Below, in pieces: positions 44,020 to 52,629 of a DNA stretch of 64,000 nucleotides. The notes under the pieces were generated by a model. The model saw only the letters and a program-made list of their open reading frames with translations, did not search any database and had not been told where the DNA came from. The stretch's first letter is position 1. Every line of letters begins with the position of its first letter. The stretch comes from Planctomycetota bacterium (GTDB taxonomy: Bacteria; Planctomycetota; Planctomycetia; Pirellulales; Pirellulaceae). The position numbers and the translations under genes are program-made. The DNA lies in NCBI GenBank assembly GCA_014238905.1, contig JABAAE010000013.1, positions 124,001-188,000 of the forward strand, in the 5' to 3' direction.

Positions 44020-45357
44020 GTGGATCGTCCACAAGAGAGTCTCTTCGAAGAAACAAAGATGAGCTTCGGTGATCATATCGAAGAACTTCGGGTGCGTCTG
44101 TTCAAAGCCGTCATTGGTGTTGTCATTGGTTTCTTGTTAGGGCTCTATTTCTCCAACTATGTCGTGATAGCCCTACAGGCTCCCTTGAAAAAATCCATTA
44201 GTGAATTCAAGGCCAAGCAATCTAAAGAGCAGAGCAATGAGCTGGATTTTTACGATGATGAGCAGCTGAACGATCTTCAGCAGCCCTATGTGATTCGCAA
44301 AATCCGCATGCGTCCGGTAGAGCTGGCGGCAAACTCATTGGGCCAGGGGGCTGATTCGCCGACGTATCCATTTAAGTGGACGAAAAAAAATGTCGAATTT
44401 AATGATTTCCGGAAATTAACGGAATGGATGTCCCAGCCGGAATCGGATACCAAACGGGAGGAAATCTGGGCCAGCCTTTCCGAGGAGGATCAAGAAACTC
44501 TGACGTCACTTGCACTGCGTTCCAGTTTTCAGGATGAGGACTACCTGGCCGTAGTCCAGATGCTGGAAAAGGTGACCCAAAACGATGAAGTGTTTTCCCA
44601 AAGCAGTTTTGTTGATTTGAGGGAAGCGCTTCCGGCCTACACCAGAATTGCGTCATTTTCGGAAATCGGTGTCAGGCAACACCTGATCGCTGGCAGCTAT
44701 GCTCCTTACCTATCGGTGCCGGGTTCCAAAACCATTGAAATTACCATGTTGATGCCGGCTAAAAATGAAACCATGGCGACATCGATTGAGGGACCGTTCA
44801 TGATTTGGATGAAGACCGGGTTCATCGTCGGTCTTGTTATTTCCGCTCCTTGGGTGTTCTATCAGATATGGGCATTTATTGCCGCGGGACTTTATCCACA
44901 CGAAAGACGCTATGTGCATCTCTATTTGCCGATCAGTCTTTTGCTTTTTGTGGGTGGTGCGTTGTTCGCATTCTACGTTGTGTTCAATTATGTTCTGGAT
45001 TTCCTTTTTCAATTCAATGCTACGATGGGTATTAGTCCTGATCCGAGGGTGAACGAGTACATAGGGTTTGTAATGCTCTTGCCACTGGGCTTTGGTGTTG
45101 CTTTTCAGTTGCCCCTGGTCATGCTTTTCCTGAATCGGTTTGGCATAATCTCGATCAGCGCATTTCTATCGAAGTGGAGGATTGCGATTCTGGTCATTTC
45201 AATTGTCAGTATGCTTTTAACGCCACAGGATCCCATGAGTATGGCCTTGATGGCGATCCCTTTGACCCTGCTTTATTTTATCGGAATCCTGATGTGCAGG
45301 TTCATGCCGGGCGGAAGGAATCCTTTCAAACAGGATGAGGTTTACGATCCAGCTTGA
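44020..45357 (+). CDS. tatC: Sec-independent protein translocase TatC with about 200-residue periplasmic insertion
   Basis: A GTG start at 44020 is preceded by GGAG with 6-nt spacing; a TTG at 44008 is possible. 445 residues against about 250 for typical TatC. The TatC core is clear: GDHIEELRVRL before helix 1, SAPWVFYQIWAFIAAGLYPHERR (conserved Glu at 295) and LLTPQD late. Between helix 1 (APL, 54-56) and the conserved Pro-Phe before helix 2 (about 259) lies a hydrophilic insert of about 200 residues, in the first periplasmic loop. The buried glutamate of helix 4 (E. coli Glu170 in SFEVP) is a glutamine here (AFQLP, Q363). It is the receptor for Tat substrates such as the DUF1501 proteins in this window. 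Confidence 0.93.
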   Translation: MDRPQESLFEETKMSFGDHIEELRVRLFKAVIGVVIGFLLGLYFSNYVVIALQAPLKKSISEFKAKQSKEQSNELDFYDDEQLNDLQQPYVIRKIRMRPVELAANSLGQGADSPTYPFKWTKKNVEFNDFRKLTEWMSQPESDTKREEIWASLSEEDQETLTSLALRSSFQDEDYLAVVQMLEKVTQNDEVFSQSSFVDLREALPAYTRIASFSEIGVRQHLIAGSYAPYLSVPGSKTIEITMLMPAKNETMATSIEGPFMIWMKTGFIVGLVISAPWVFYQIWAFIAAGLYPHERRYVHLYLPISLLLFVGGALFAFYVVFNYVLDFLFQFNATMGISPDPRVNEYIGFVMLLPLGFGVAFQLPLVMLFLNRFGIISISAFLSKWRIAILVISIVSMLLTPQDPMSMALMAIPLTLLYFIGILMCRFMPGGRNPFKQDEVYDPA

Positions 45358-45430
45358 TCGGTGTGATCCAGCAAGTGATTCGCGAGCGGATTCTCAAAAA
45401 CGGTTTCAAGTTTTGGAAAAACCGCCTTGG

Positions 45431-45486
45431 ACCAGAGCGTTGTTACCAGAGCGTTGTTACCAGAGCGTTGTTACCAGAGCGTTGTT
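45431..45486. repeat. Tandem repeat, 14 bp x 4
   Basis: Four perfect copies of accagagcgttgtt. The array fills the end of the convergent gap after tatC and runs up to the stop codon of the BamA-barrel gene (45485-45487). Confidence 0.95.
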
Positions 45487-47317
45487 ACCTGAGAACGGCC
45501 ATGTAAAAGCTGAAGACGCGTCGATCGTCTGTTTCAGCGCTGGCGACTGGAAACCCAAAATCAAAGGCTAGAGGAGCGCCACCGGCGCCGCCTACGGGCA
45601 TGTTGATCCGAAAACCAAAACCGGGAACAACGCGGAAGTTTTCACGGTTGATCGAAATGTCTTCTTCGACAGTACCGTAATCACAGAATAGGACACCTTT
45701 GAACATGTCGTCAGCGGTAACGGGAAAAGTATATTCCAACGTATTGAGGAATTGGAATTTTCCCCCGGTGATGACCCCGTTCTGTACAGGCGAAGCCCCG
45801 CGGAAGTCAAATCCCCGCATTGAAGAAAAGCCACCTGCAAAATAGTTTTCAAAGACCGGTGTCTGAGATCCTGAAACACCGAATTTAGTTGAATGCGAAA
45901 TGGTGTGTTTTCCAGATTGGTCGGGCCGTTGTGTCAACAACCAGTATTTTCGAAATTCCAGGTCTCCCCTCGGATAGTCATAGCTCCCAAATGCCTGTTG
46001 GTAACTCAATGAGAGATAATGGCCCTGGCTGGAGAGGAAGGGATGGTCACGCGTATCGTGAGTCAGTCCAACTGAGAAGGTAAAGAGATCGTTATCCCCG
46101 AGAACGGCATTTAGATCGTCCGATGTATTCAGCCGGGGATCAAAAACGTTGACATTTTCAGCTCGGGTCGAAAAATTCAAGGATACATCCTGCGTTAGTC
46201 TATATCCCAAGGAAACACTTCCACCAAGGCGTTGCTCGGTCCAATCAAAATAGGATCTCGTAAAATAATATCCACTGGTGTTAAAAGAAAACGGCTGGCC
46301 AAAGAGATAAAAATAAGGCTCACCAAAACTCACCAGGTAACGTTGAATCTGTGACCCCGGGAGAGCCTCCAGTCGGAAAGACTGACCTCTGCCTCGGAAT
46401 GCCTCGCCATTGCTGATTTCCCCCCAACGTCGTGGAAATCGGAAGATGTCAAAGTTGCGTTCGCTGACAGTTAATTGCCCGGTGATGCCCGCATCGGAGT
46501 TAATCCCGGCACCAATCATGAACTGTCCTGTCTGTCCTTCCCGAACAAATATGTCCAAATCGGCAACGTTCGGATTCCCAATCCCAGGTGGAGTAATCAA
46601 GGGGTTACCAAAACCGAGTTGCCCTTGTCCTGGTGGCAGTCCATTGGGCGGATAAAGGGGTTGCGAATAAGGATAATCCCCAAAGGTTGCATCCTGAGGG
46701 ATCGTTGTGGGGGGGGGACTGGAACCCGGAGCCAGATTTCCTGCCGGTCCGTTTCCCTCGACGAATGGCGCCTGACCATTTTGCTGCTGGAAGGAAGCCT
46801 GACTAATCGCCTGTTTTCCAAAGGAGCTTGTTCGGTTGTTGATTTCGCTGGAAGGCGAAACGGGTTGCCGAGGATACCCGTTAGGACCGTCCTCTGGCAA
46901 AGCGTAGCCTTCGGCAGAATAGTTGGAGCTATAACCCGGATAGGATGAAGTGCTCTGACCACGAAAGATGATCTTTTCGCCGGTATTTTCTCCGCCGATA
47001 TTTTCTCCGCCGGTATTTATTGTACGGGTATCTTTTTCGGCAGAAATTTCCTGCTCGGAGGGTGTATTGTCCTCCGTTGAAGGTTCCTGATTGGCATCTG
47101 CCGCAGGGGTCGAATCATCCGACTGGCTTGGAGGTTGTGACTGCATCTCTCTCCCCTGCCAATTGGGGATTGAATCCAGGGAGATCAGCTCTTGATCTGT
47201 CCGATTCGATAATGCTGGAGATTGACAGCCGGCGACAGTCAGTGCCAGACAGGTCGCAATCACCATCAGTGATTCGAATTTTCGGTTCACGTTGATTTGC
47301 ATCGAAGTTTTTAGCAT
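45485..47317 (-). CDS. BamA/Omp85-type outer-membrane beta-barrel encoded separately, as a lipoprotein
   Basis: 610 residues. The N-terminus is a lipoprotein signal (hydrophobic core then LTVAGC, C31). Residues about 32-245 are disordered, rich in Ser, Pro, Gly and Asn, with GGENI/GGENT repeats. From about 250 an Omp85 barrel follows: FMIGAGINSDAGITGQL, YLVSFGEPYFYLFGQPF, SLGYRLTQDVSL, SSQGHYLSLSYQQAFG, FAGGFSSMRGFDFRG (the conserved barrel loop-6 type motif) and VLFCDYGTVEED, ending FSFYMAVLR with a C-terminal aromatic strand. No POTRA domains are present; they are on the gene 72 bp upstream. Together the two would form a BamA. Confidence 0.85.
   Translation of the reverse strand: MLKTSMQINVNRKFESLMVIATCLALTVAGCQSPALSNRTDQELISLDSIPNWQGREMQSQPPSQSDDSTPAADANQEPSTEDNTPSEQEISAEKDTRTINTGGENIGGENTGEKIIFRGQSTSSYPGYSSNYSAEGYALPEDGPNGYPRQPVSPSSEINNRTSSFGKQAISQASFQQQNGQAPFVEGNGPAGNLAPGSSPPPTTIPQDATFGDYPYSQPLYPPNGLPPGQGQLGFGNPLITPPGIGNPNVADLDIFVREGQTGQFMIGAGINSDAGITGQLTVSERNFDIFRFPRRWGEISNGEAFRGRGQSFRLEALPGSQIQRYLVSFGEPYFYLFGQPFSFNTSGYYFTRSYFDWTEQRLGGSVSLGYRLTQDVSLNFSTRAENVNVFDPRLNTSDDLNAVLGDNDLFTFSVGLTHDTRDHPFLSSQGHYLSLSYQQAFGSYDYPRGDLEFRKYWLLTQRPDQSGKHTISHSTKFGVSGSQTPVFENYFAGGFSSMRGFDFRGASPVQNGVITGGKFQFLNTLEYTFPVTADDMFKGVLFCDYGTVEEDISINRENFRVVPGFGFRINMPVGGAGGAPLAFDFGFPVASAETDDRRVFSFYMAVLR
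46979..47018. repeat. Tandem repeat, 15 bp x 2.7, inside the barrel gene
   Basis: Units gccggtattttctcc and gccgatattttctcc plus a partial copy. In the coding strand it makes the GGENI/GGENT repeats of the disordered region, so the array expanded in frame. Confidence 0.8.
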
Positions 47318-47389
47318 CGATTGCCGCTATTTTTGGGTTGTTCAGTCAACAGCGTTATTGGCTGTTGACAATCAAAATGTTGAAAACGA

Positions 47390-48865
47390 TTAGTTGTTTG
47401 GGGGATTTCGACTTTCAGGTGGTATGACAACGTGCAACTCCGCATAGCGGATTTGCTGTCCATCGGGACTTTGGCCACGAAATCCAGCATTAGGCCGGCT
47501 GGCCATTCCACCCAGATCTTCACGCGGATTGACCACTATTCTAGGTGGAGGTCCGTCGTTTCGAGCACCGGTAAACAGTTGCGATGAAGTCAATCGCCGC
47601 TCCGCAGACCGAATTTTTCTTACATCGACGACGTCACCTCGGTTGAGTCCCAGTCGATCAAGAATGACGGTTTGACGGGTGATGCCATAGTCACCATCAA
47701 TGTGCACCCTAATGTCGCCAACACGGTATTGAGGACCCTCTTTGATGTTGAAAACCAGATCCAGCTTTCCAGGCTCTTCAAACAGTCGAGGCTCAGCCTG
47801 CACATCAACAGCGATGTGTCCATCACTGCCGTACAGGTCTCGTAGTTTCGCGAGATCAGATTGTAATTTCCGCGCGTCGTAGAATTCGCTGGTTTCTGAA
47901 CGGAGGAGTTCGCCCAGGGTTTCCTGATCGTATTTTTCGTTTCCCAGAAAACCGATGCTTTGTATTCGGTACCGGGGGCCTTCTGAAATAACAAATCTCA
48001 AATCGACGCGGGAGCCGGTTTTGTCAAAGATGATTTCTCGGTCCACTTTCGCGAAAAAGAAACCAAGACTTCGGTAAAATGCGGTGATTCTCTGAACATC
48101 CTGCTCGACTTCGGTTTTTTGGTAGATACCACCATAGACTCCGGCGATGGGTGGTTTGGACTTGATATAGGTCTTTAAACGACCATCAGAGTCGATTGTA
48201 TTACCCTCAAATTTTACGGAGCTAATTTTTCGTTTTTCATCTTCGTGAATCAGAAAGATCACCTCTCGATCTTCACGTTTTGTGCCGGACAAAACCTCGA
48301 CCTGCGTTCTAGCATGTCCTTTTGAACGGTAAAAATCCTCGATTTGCCGCTTCGCCATTTTGACCGCAACAACATCGAGGGGCTTGCCTTTGGCGATTCC
48401 AGTCAGTTTCTCCAGTCGCGAATCTCTCAATGCCCGATTTCCGACGTAGGAGACCTTGGAGATAAATGGCCGTTCATAAACCTGAAAGGTGACGATGATG
48501 CCCGGTGGAGTTTTTTTGATGAAGGATCGGACATTCTGCACGATTTTCAAACGGTGTAATTCTTCTACATCGGATTGCACATCATCAGGATCATAGGCTC
48601 TGTTGATGCGGGTTTTTAGCCGACGAATGTATTCGTCGGCGGGAATGTAACTGGCGCCTTCGATTTTTACATCAACGACATTGACTTGGGATTCATTCGT
48701 ATCGGTAAAAGTCGACTCGGTCGGTTGGGTTTGCACCAACGGCGGATTCAATCCAATACGATTAGCTTGCCCATTGGTGACTGAGACAACACCGATACAG
48801 ACCAATAGCGTAAAAATGCCGCGAGACAAGAAAATGATGTGTTGCCCGTTCACAAATGCTTTCAT
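47390..48865 (-). CDS. BamA-type POTRA protein with five POTRA domains and no barrel
   Basis: 491 residues with a signal peptide (about 12-33). Five POTRA domains follow in order, starting near VVDVKIEGASYIPADE, FISKVSYVGNRALRDS, ISSVKFEGNTIDSDG, IQSIGFLGNEKYDQE and VGDIRVHIDGDYGITR; several end in a Glu-Gly-Pro turn (SEGPRYR, KEGPQYR). The fifth ends about residue 435 and the chain finishes in a Pro/Asn-rich tail, not in a barrel. Five is the BamA number. The barrel is the next gene on the same strand (45485-47317), so outer-membrane protein assembly here seems to use a two-chain BamA. Confidence 0.87.
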   Translation of the reverse strand: MKAFVNGQHIIFLSRGIFTLLVCIGVVSVTNGQANRIGLNPPLVQTQPTESTFTDTNESQVNVVDVKIEGASYIPADEYIRRLKTRINRAYDPDDVQSDVEELHRLKIVQNVRSFIKKTPPGIIVTFQVYERPFISKVSYVGNRALRDSRLEKLTGIAKGKPLDVVAVKMAKRQIEDFYRSKGHARTQVEVLSGTKREDREVIFLIHEDEKRKISSVKFEGNTIDSDGRLKTYIKSKPPIAGVYGGIYQKTEVEQDVQRITAFYRSLGFFFAKVDREIIFDKTGSRVDLRFVISEGPRYRIQSIGFLGNEKYDQETLGELLRSETSEFYDARKLQSDLAKLRDLYGSDGHIAVDVQAEPRLFEEPGKLDLVFNIKEGPQYRVGDIRVHIDGDYGITRQTVILDRLGLNRGDVVDVRKIRSAERRLTSSQLFTGARNDGPPPRIVVNPREDLGGMASRPNAGFRGQSPDGQQIRYAELHVVIPPESRNPPNN

Positions 48866-49079
48866 CGATGGCTAGCGAATTGTCTTCCAAACGGAAAACA
48901 GGGAGAGATTAAATACTTGATGACGAAATAATCAGCAAGGCGAATTTAACTAGGACTACGTCAAGAATTGAATTCGGTTCCTTGAGTTACACCGAATTCA
49001 CCGCGCATTAAAAACCGCTAGCAAAGCGGAAGAGATTGATGAAGAACCAAACTGTAAAAACAGCGATCCAAAGGTACAT

Positions 49080-50357
49080 CTAAAATGAGGGGATTTTTTC
49101 ACCACGGATCAGGTCTTCATTGGTTTGTCGTTCACGAATCGGGTAAGGGGTCTGTTCGTGTAAGAGGACTTCCGCGGCAAATGGCTTGGAATTGTAGTTT
49201 GAAGACATGACAAATCCGTAGGCTCCGGCGCATTCGATGATCAGGAAATCGCCTACTTTGGCCGCTGGTAATTCCCGGCTACAGACAAATCCACCTTCCT
49301 CTTGAGTAAAAATGTCTCCGGATTCACACAATGGCCCGCCAACGATTGCCTCAACGGTTGGAGTTACGTTGGAGTCGTTCGCTGCTCGATGGCTGATGGA
49401 AATCGGATGGTAGGAACCATACATGATCGGCCGGGCAAGATTGTTAAAACCCGCATCCACCAGATAGTAAAGTTTATCGCCCATCTTCTTCACCGCCCGT
49501 ATTTCGGAAAGCAGGTATCCGGATTCCGCAGAAAGATATCGACCTGGCTCGATTTCTAGGCAGATGGGATGGTGAAATGCCGTTTCCAGTTCTTTGCGGG
49601 TGGCGTCCCAGATTTCAAAATAACGATCGATGTCGATCATTTTGTCCGATTCCCGATAAGGCGTCGGCAGACCACCGCCAGCAGAAATGGTCGTAATGGA
49701 AGGTCCGATGCTCAAGGCGGTCGATTTCATCGACGCGCAGACCATGGAAAGATGTTCGAAATCCGTTCCCGACCCAATATGCATGTGTAGCCCGCTAATC
49801 TTGACCTTGGCGGCTGCAGCCCGGTTGATACATTCCGGTAGTTGTTCATGCCAGATGCCATGCTTGGAGCTGTCCCCGCCGGTATTGGTTTTCTGGCTAT
49901 GTCCATGACCGAACCCTGGATTGATTCGCAGGGTGATTTCTGCATTGGGCCGGATTTCGCCCAGTTGAGTGATCATCTCAGGAGAACCGGCGTTGCAATG
50001 CACCGGGTTTTTCCTCAAAAAATCGAGAGCGTCACGGTCGAAAATGTCGGCTGTGTAAACAATAGGGGACGGGGTGCCGTTCAGTTGGTAGCCTGCGGAA
50101 ACCGCCCGGTGTATCTCCCCGACACTGACCGCATCGACTAGGACTCCCTGCCGCCGTACAAAATCAAGAATAGCAATGTTAGAGTTGGCTTTTTGGGCGA
50201 AGCGAATGACATCAAATTTTTTGAGATCATTGACTCTCTCGGCAATTTTTTCGGAATCATAAAAGTAGGTCGGTGTCCCAAAGGTCTCAGCTAAATGGGA
50301 AATCGGGATTCCCGCAATCTGGGTTCGATGGACAGGAAATGTAGTTGGGGTGGCCAT
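49080..50357 (-). CDS. lysA: Diaminopimelate decarboxylase
   Basis: The start is the ATG at 50357 (MATPTTFPVHRTQ); the extension to 50408 is not conserved in character. 425 residues. A PLP enzyme (fold III) that makes L-lysine from meso-diaminopimelate. The PLP lysine is in RFAQKANSN, HIGSGTDFEHL and SAGGGLPTPY line the active site, LEIEPGRYLSAESG binds phosphate, and CESGDIF carries the catalytic Cys of the partner subunit. It stands alone. Confidence 0.95.
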   Translation of the reverse strand: MATPTTFPVHRTQIAGIPISHLAETFGTPTYFYDSEKIAERVNDLKKFDVIRFAQKANSNIAILDFVRRQGVLVDAVSVGEIHRAVSAGYQLNGTPSPIVYTADIFDRDALDFLRKNPVHCNAGSPEMITQLGEIRPNAEITLRINPGFGHGHSQKTNTGGDSSKHGIWHEQLPECINRAAAAKVKISGLHMHIGSGTDFEHLSMVCASMKSTALSIGPSITTISAGGGLPTPYRESDKMIDIDRYFEIWDATRKELETAFHHPICLEIEPGRYLSAESGYLLSEIRAVKKMGDKLYYLVDAGFNNLARPIMYGSYHPISISHRAANDSNVTPTVEAIVGGPLCESGDIFTQEEGGFVCSRELPAAKVGDFLIIECAGAYGFVMSSNYNSKPFAAEVLLHEQTPYPIRERQTNEDLIRGEKIPSF

Positions 50358-50792
50358 GGGTCGATCAGGTTGTGAAAGTTGGTTCTCAAATAAAAAAAGC
50401 GGTGCCAATCAAGTTCCGCTGACAGAGAGCAAAGGATCTATTTGAATTGGGCTGCTTGATATTGGTCGCCTCTATGAGACGGGTCGTCCAGATGGTGAAT
50501 TCCGATTCTTGAAATCCATCATGGGTCATCGCATTTTACGTGTCCGACGAATTCGAGCATAGTGTGCTGTGGTGGTTCACTTGGACAGGAGTTGACCACT
50601 TTTCTGCCGTTTATGGGTTTCATGATGTTTTCCCATGTGGGATGCTCATTCTAAAGATAGGGTCCAAGGTCGGTAACAGAAGTCAAGGGTCTGATTTGGG
50701 TAAAGTATGTATTGGTTTAACATCAACCAGGTCTAGTGCCCGCTATCAAAATATCGTTTTCCTGAGTTACGAAGTCGGAAAGAAGGAATCGC
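50358..50792. other. Divergent intergenic region
   Basis: 435 bp between lysA and the thioesterase gene. A 96-codon frame crosses it and overlaps the thioesterase start, but has no protein-like features. No structured element recognised. Confidence 0.4.
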
Positions 50793-51188
50793 ATGGAGAA
50801 TTACAAGCTTGTTTTGCCCGAACATCTTAATCATTACGGATTTCTATTCGGTGGTTACCTTTTGAAGTTTGTAGACGAAATAGCATGGATTGCAGCAAGT
50901 TTGGATTATCCCAGTTTTAATTTTGTGACGATTGGAATGGACAAGGTTGAATTTCGAAAGAGCGTTCGGCAGGGAACGATTCTAAGATTTAAAACCTCAA
51001 GAACCCGGGTAGGAAATAGCTCGGTAACCTATTTCGTCGAGGTGGAGTCTGATTCTCATTCCAATGTCCCGGAAAATTCGGATCGGGATAAAGTGATGAC
51101 AACAGACTCGGTTTTTTCAACCTCTGTCACAATGGTTCGCGTTGATCAATATGGGCAAAAGCAGGCAATCCAAGAGACTGCCCCCTAG
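50793..51188 (+). CDS. Acyl-CoA thioesterase, hotdog fold
   Basis: 131 residues with AAGGAA before the ATG. A single hotdog domain of the YciA/acyl-CoA hydrolase type: HLNHYGFLFGGYLLKFVDE (the central helix with conserved Asp) and VRQGTILRFKTSRTRVGNSS. It would hydrolyse acyl-CoA thioesters. The C-terminus is short and polar. Substrate length cannot be inferred; no fatty acid genes adjoin it. Confidence 0.85.
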   Translation: MENYKLVLPEHLNHYGFLFGGYLLKFVDEIAWIAASLDYPSFNFVTIGMDKVEFRKSVRQGTILRFKTSRTRVGNSSVTYFVEVESDSHSNVPENSDRDKVMTTDSVFSTSVTMVRVDQYGQKQAIQETAP

Positions 51189-51295
51189 TTGGATTTAAGC
51201 GACAATTTCTTTGCCCTGATATTCTTTCCATGATGTTCGACCCCAGGTTGGGAATCCAAAGACAGGGTGTTGCATCGGTGCTCGCGGGACGTTAT

Positions 51296-51745
51296 TCAAG
51301 GGACGATTGCCAACCCTGCTGATTGCCACCATGAGTAGACCGTCAAGCAAAAAACAAACGACCATCCAATGGTGCGAATCCAGTTGGTCAAAACAAGGCG
51401 TTTGGCGATCGGGGACTGGTTTCCAAGGGCCTGCAATTGGCTGTGAAGGGGAACCGAAAGAGCAAAAGTCGACGTCCAGCAAACGGTAACCACAAAAGCG
51501 GAACAGCACGTTTTCCATGAAAAGAAATAGACTAGTTCGTATCCAATCAGGGCGACTTGGCAGAACATCAAGGGGACCACGAAAATGGTAATCAAGCCCG
51601 TGTAATTTGTATGCCAGCTACGGAAGCGATCTCTTTGAATCCTCTCAAAAGCCGGATAGATAATCAACTGGACCAGCCAAATCAGGAGTAAAAGTCCAAA
51701 ATCATTCACCAGGCGAAATGTGACAAGATTAGAGTAGCTGGGCAA
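51296..51745 (-). CDS. Four-helix membrane protein of unknown function
   Basis: 149 residues with about four hydrophobic helices (about 12-30, 48-75, 78-100 and 122-145). A conserved-looking RFRSWHTNYTGLITIFVVP segment suggests a functional His at the membrane edge. I do not recognise a named family; it is of the size and layout of DUF1772-like proteins. It lies 25 bp downstream of the Nudix-like gene on the same strand, so the two are probably an operon. Confidence 0.65.
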   Translation of the reverse strand: MPSYSNLVTFRLVNDFGLLLLIWLVQLIIYPAFERIQRDRFRSWHTNYTGLITIFVVPLMFCQVALIGYELVYFFSWKTCCSAFVVTVCWTSTFALSVPLHSQLQALGNQSPIAKRLVLTNWIRTIGWSFVFCLTVYSWWQSAGLAIVP

Positions 51746-51770
51746 AAGATTTCTCCGCTTGATTAGTACT

Positions 51771-52256
51771 TCACTGAACCCAAGGTTGGATCAGTTTCCA
51801 CTTTTGATTCCAGCGACAAAAAAGTGGATCGACGATCTGATGATTGGCAGTCTTTCCGGCGCAAATCGATTCGGATGAAAGCCAAGAGATTTGTTGATTT
51901 CTTTCCAGTTCGGCCAGAACGGTCTTCCGGTAAACTTCCAAGGTGTAAAAATCCAGATTCACGCACCTCCCAAACGGGTTCCAGGATTCTCCCGCTGACA
52001 TCGATGCATGCAATAATGCCATCTTGGAAATCACAAAATCTTTCTTGCCATTCAAGTTCAGAGTCCATGCCACTTCTCGCGTCAGGGCGACAATACCCGA
52101 TTCTTTTTCCAGTTTTCTGGTCGAAATGATTTCCCAGAATTGATTTTTTGAATTCCAAACCGTCAGCCATCGGGTTTTCGATCCCTCGATTTTTTTCACC
52201 AAGGCCATTGCCAGTTCCATCGGGGGGACTGTTTTATCAGATTCGGATCCCGACAT
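51771..52256 (-). CDS. Nudix-like protein with degenerate catalytic box
   Basis: 161 residues. The stretch around 46-70 keeps the spacing of the Nudix box (G-x5-E-x7-REU-x-EE-x-GU). It reads T-RKLEK-E-SGIVALT-REV-A-WT-L-N-L, so the first Glu and REV are kept while the metal-binding EE pair is WT and both glycines are lost. Hydrolase activity is therefore unlikely. The rest (MALLHASMSAGESWNPFGRC and later) is unlike known domains to me. Assignment is by motif spacing only. It may act with the membrane protein encoded just downstream. Confidence 0.55.
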   Translation of the reverse strand: MSGSESDKTVPPMELAMALVKKIEGSKTRWLTVWNSKNQFWEIISTRKLEKESGIVALTREVAWTLNLNGKKDFVISKMALLHASMSAGESWNPFGRCVNLDFYTLEVYRKTVLAELERNQQISWLSSESICAGKTANHQIVDPLFCRWNQKWKLIQPWVQ

Positions 52257-52629
52257 TTTTTTGAGGATTCAGAGCAATAGAAATACCAACACGTCAACGT
52301 GAGCGGGTCGCAAAGAACATTGGGGGTTAACCGAAAAAGACCAATGTGGAAAACAGGGATTTCCCAGATTCCTGTCAATTGAAACTCTCGCCGTAGATCA
52401 ACGGGAGTGTACCATTGCCGAAGCTCTCCTGGTGAATCATTGTCGGAGAATTTTGACGTGGTGTAGTGACTCATCCTGATTACGAATGAAAACCAGGGGC
52501 GGTTGGCAGGGCGCGATAATCAATCCTGGAGTGGGTAGAAAGACGAACGTGGTTTGAAAGTCAAACACAGGTGTCGAAGCGGTTTTGTTGGGGCAGGATA
52601 GCAGCGGAGGAAGAAACCGTGGTCGGAAT
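52257..52629. other. Intergenic gap, no gene seen
   Basis: 373 bp between the Nudix-like gene and the HDOD-GGDEF gene, both on the minus strand. Overlapping short frames lack protein-like character. Confidence 0.4.
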
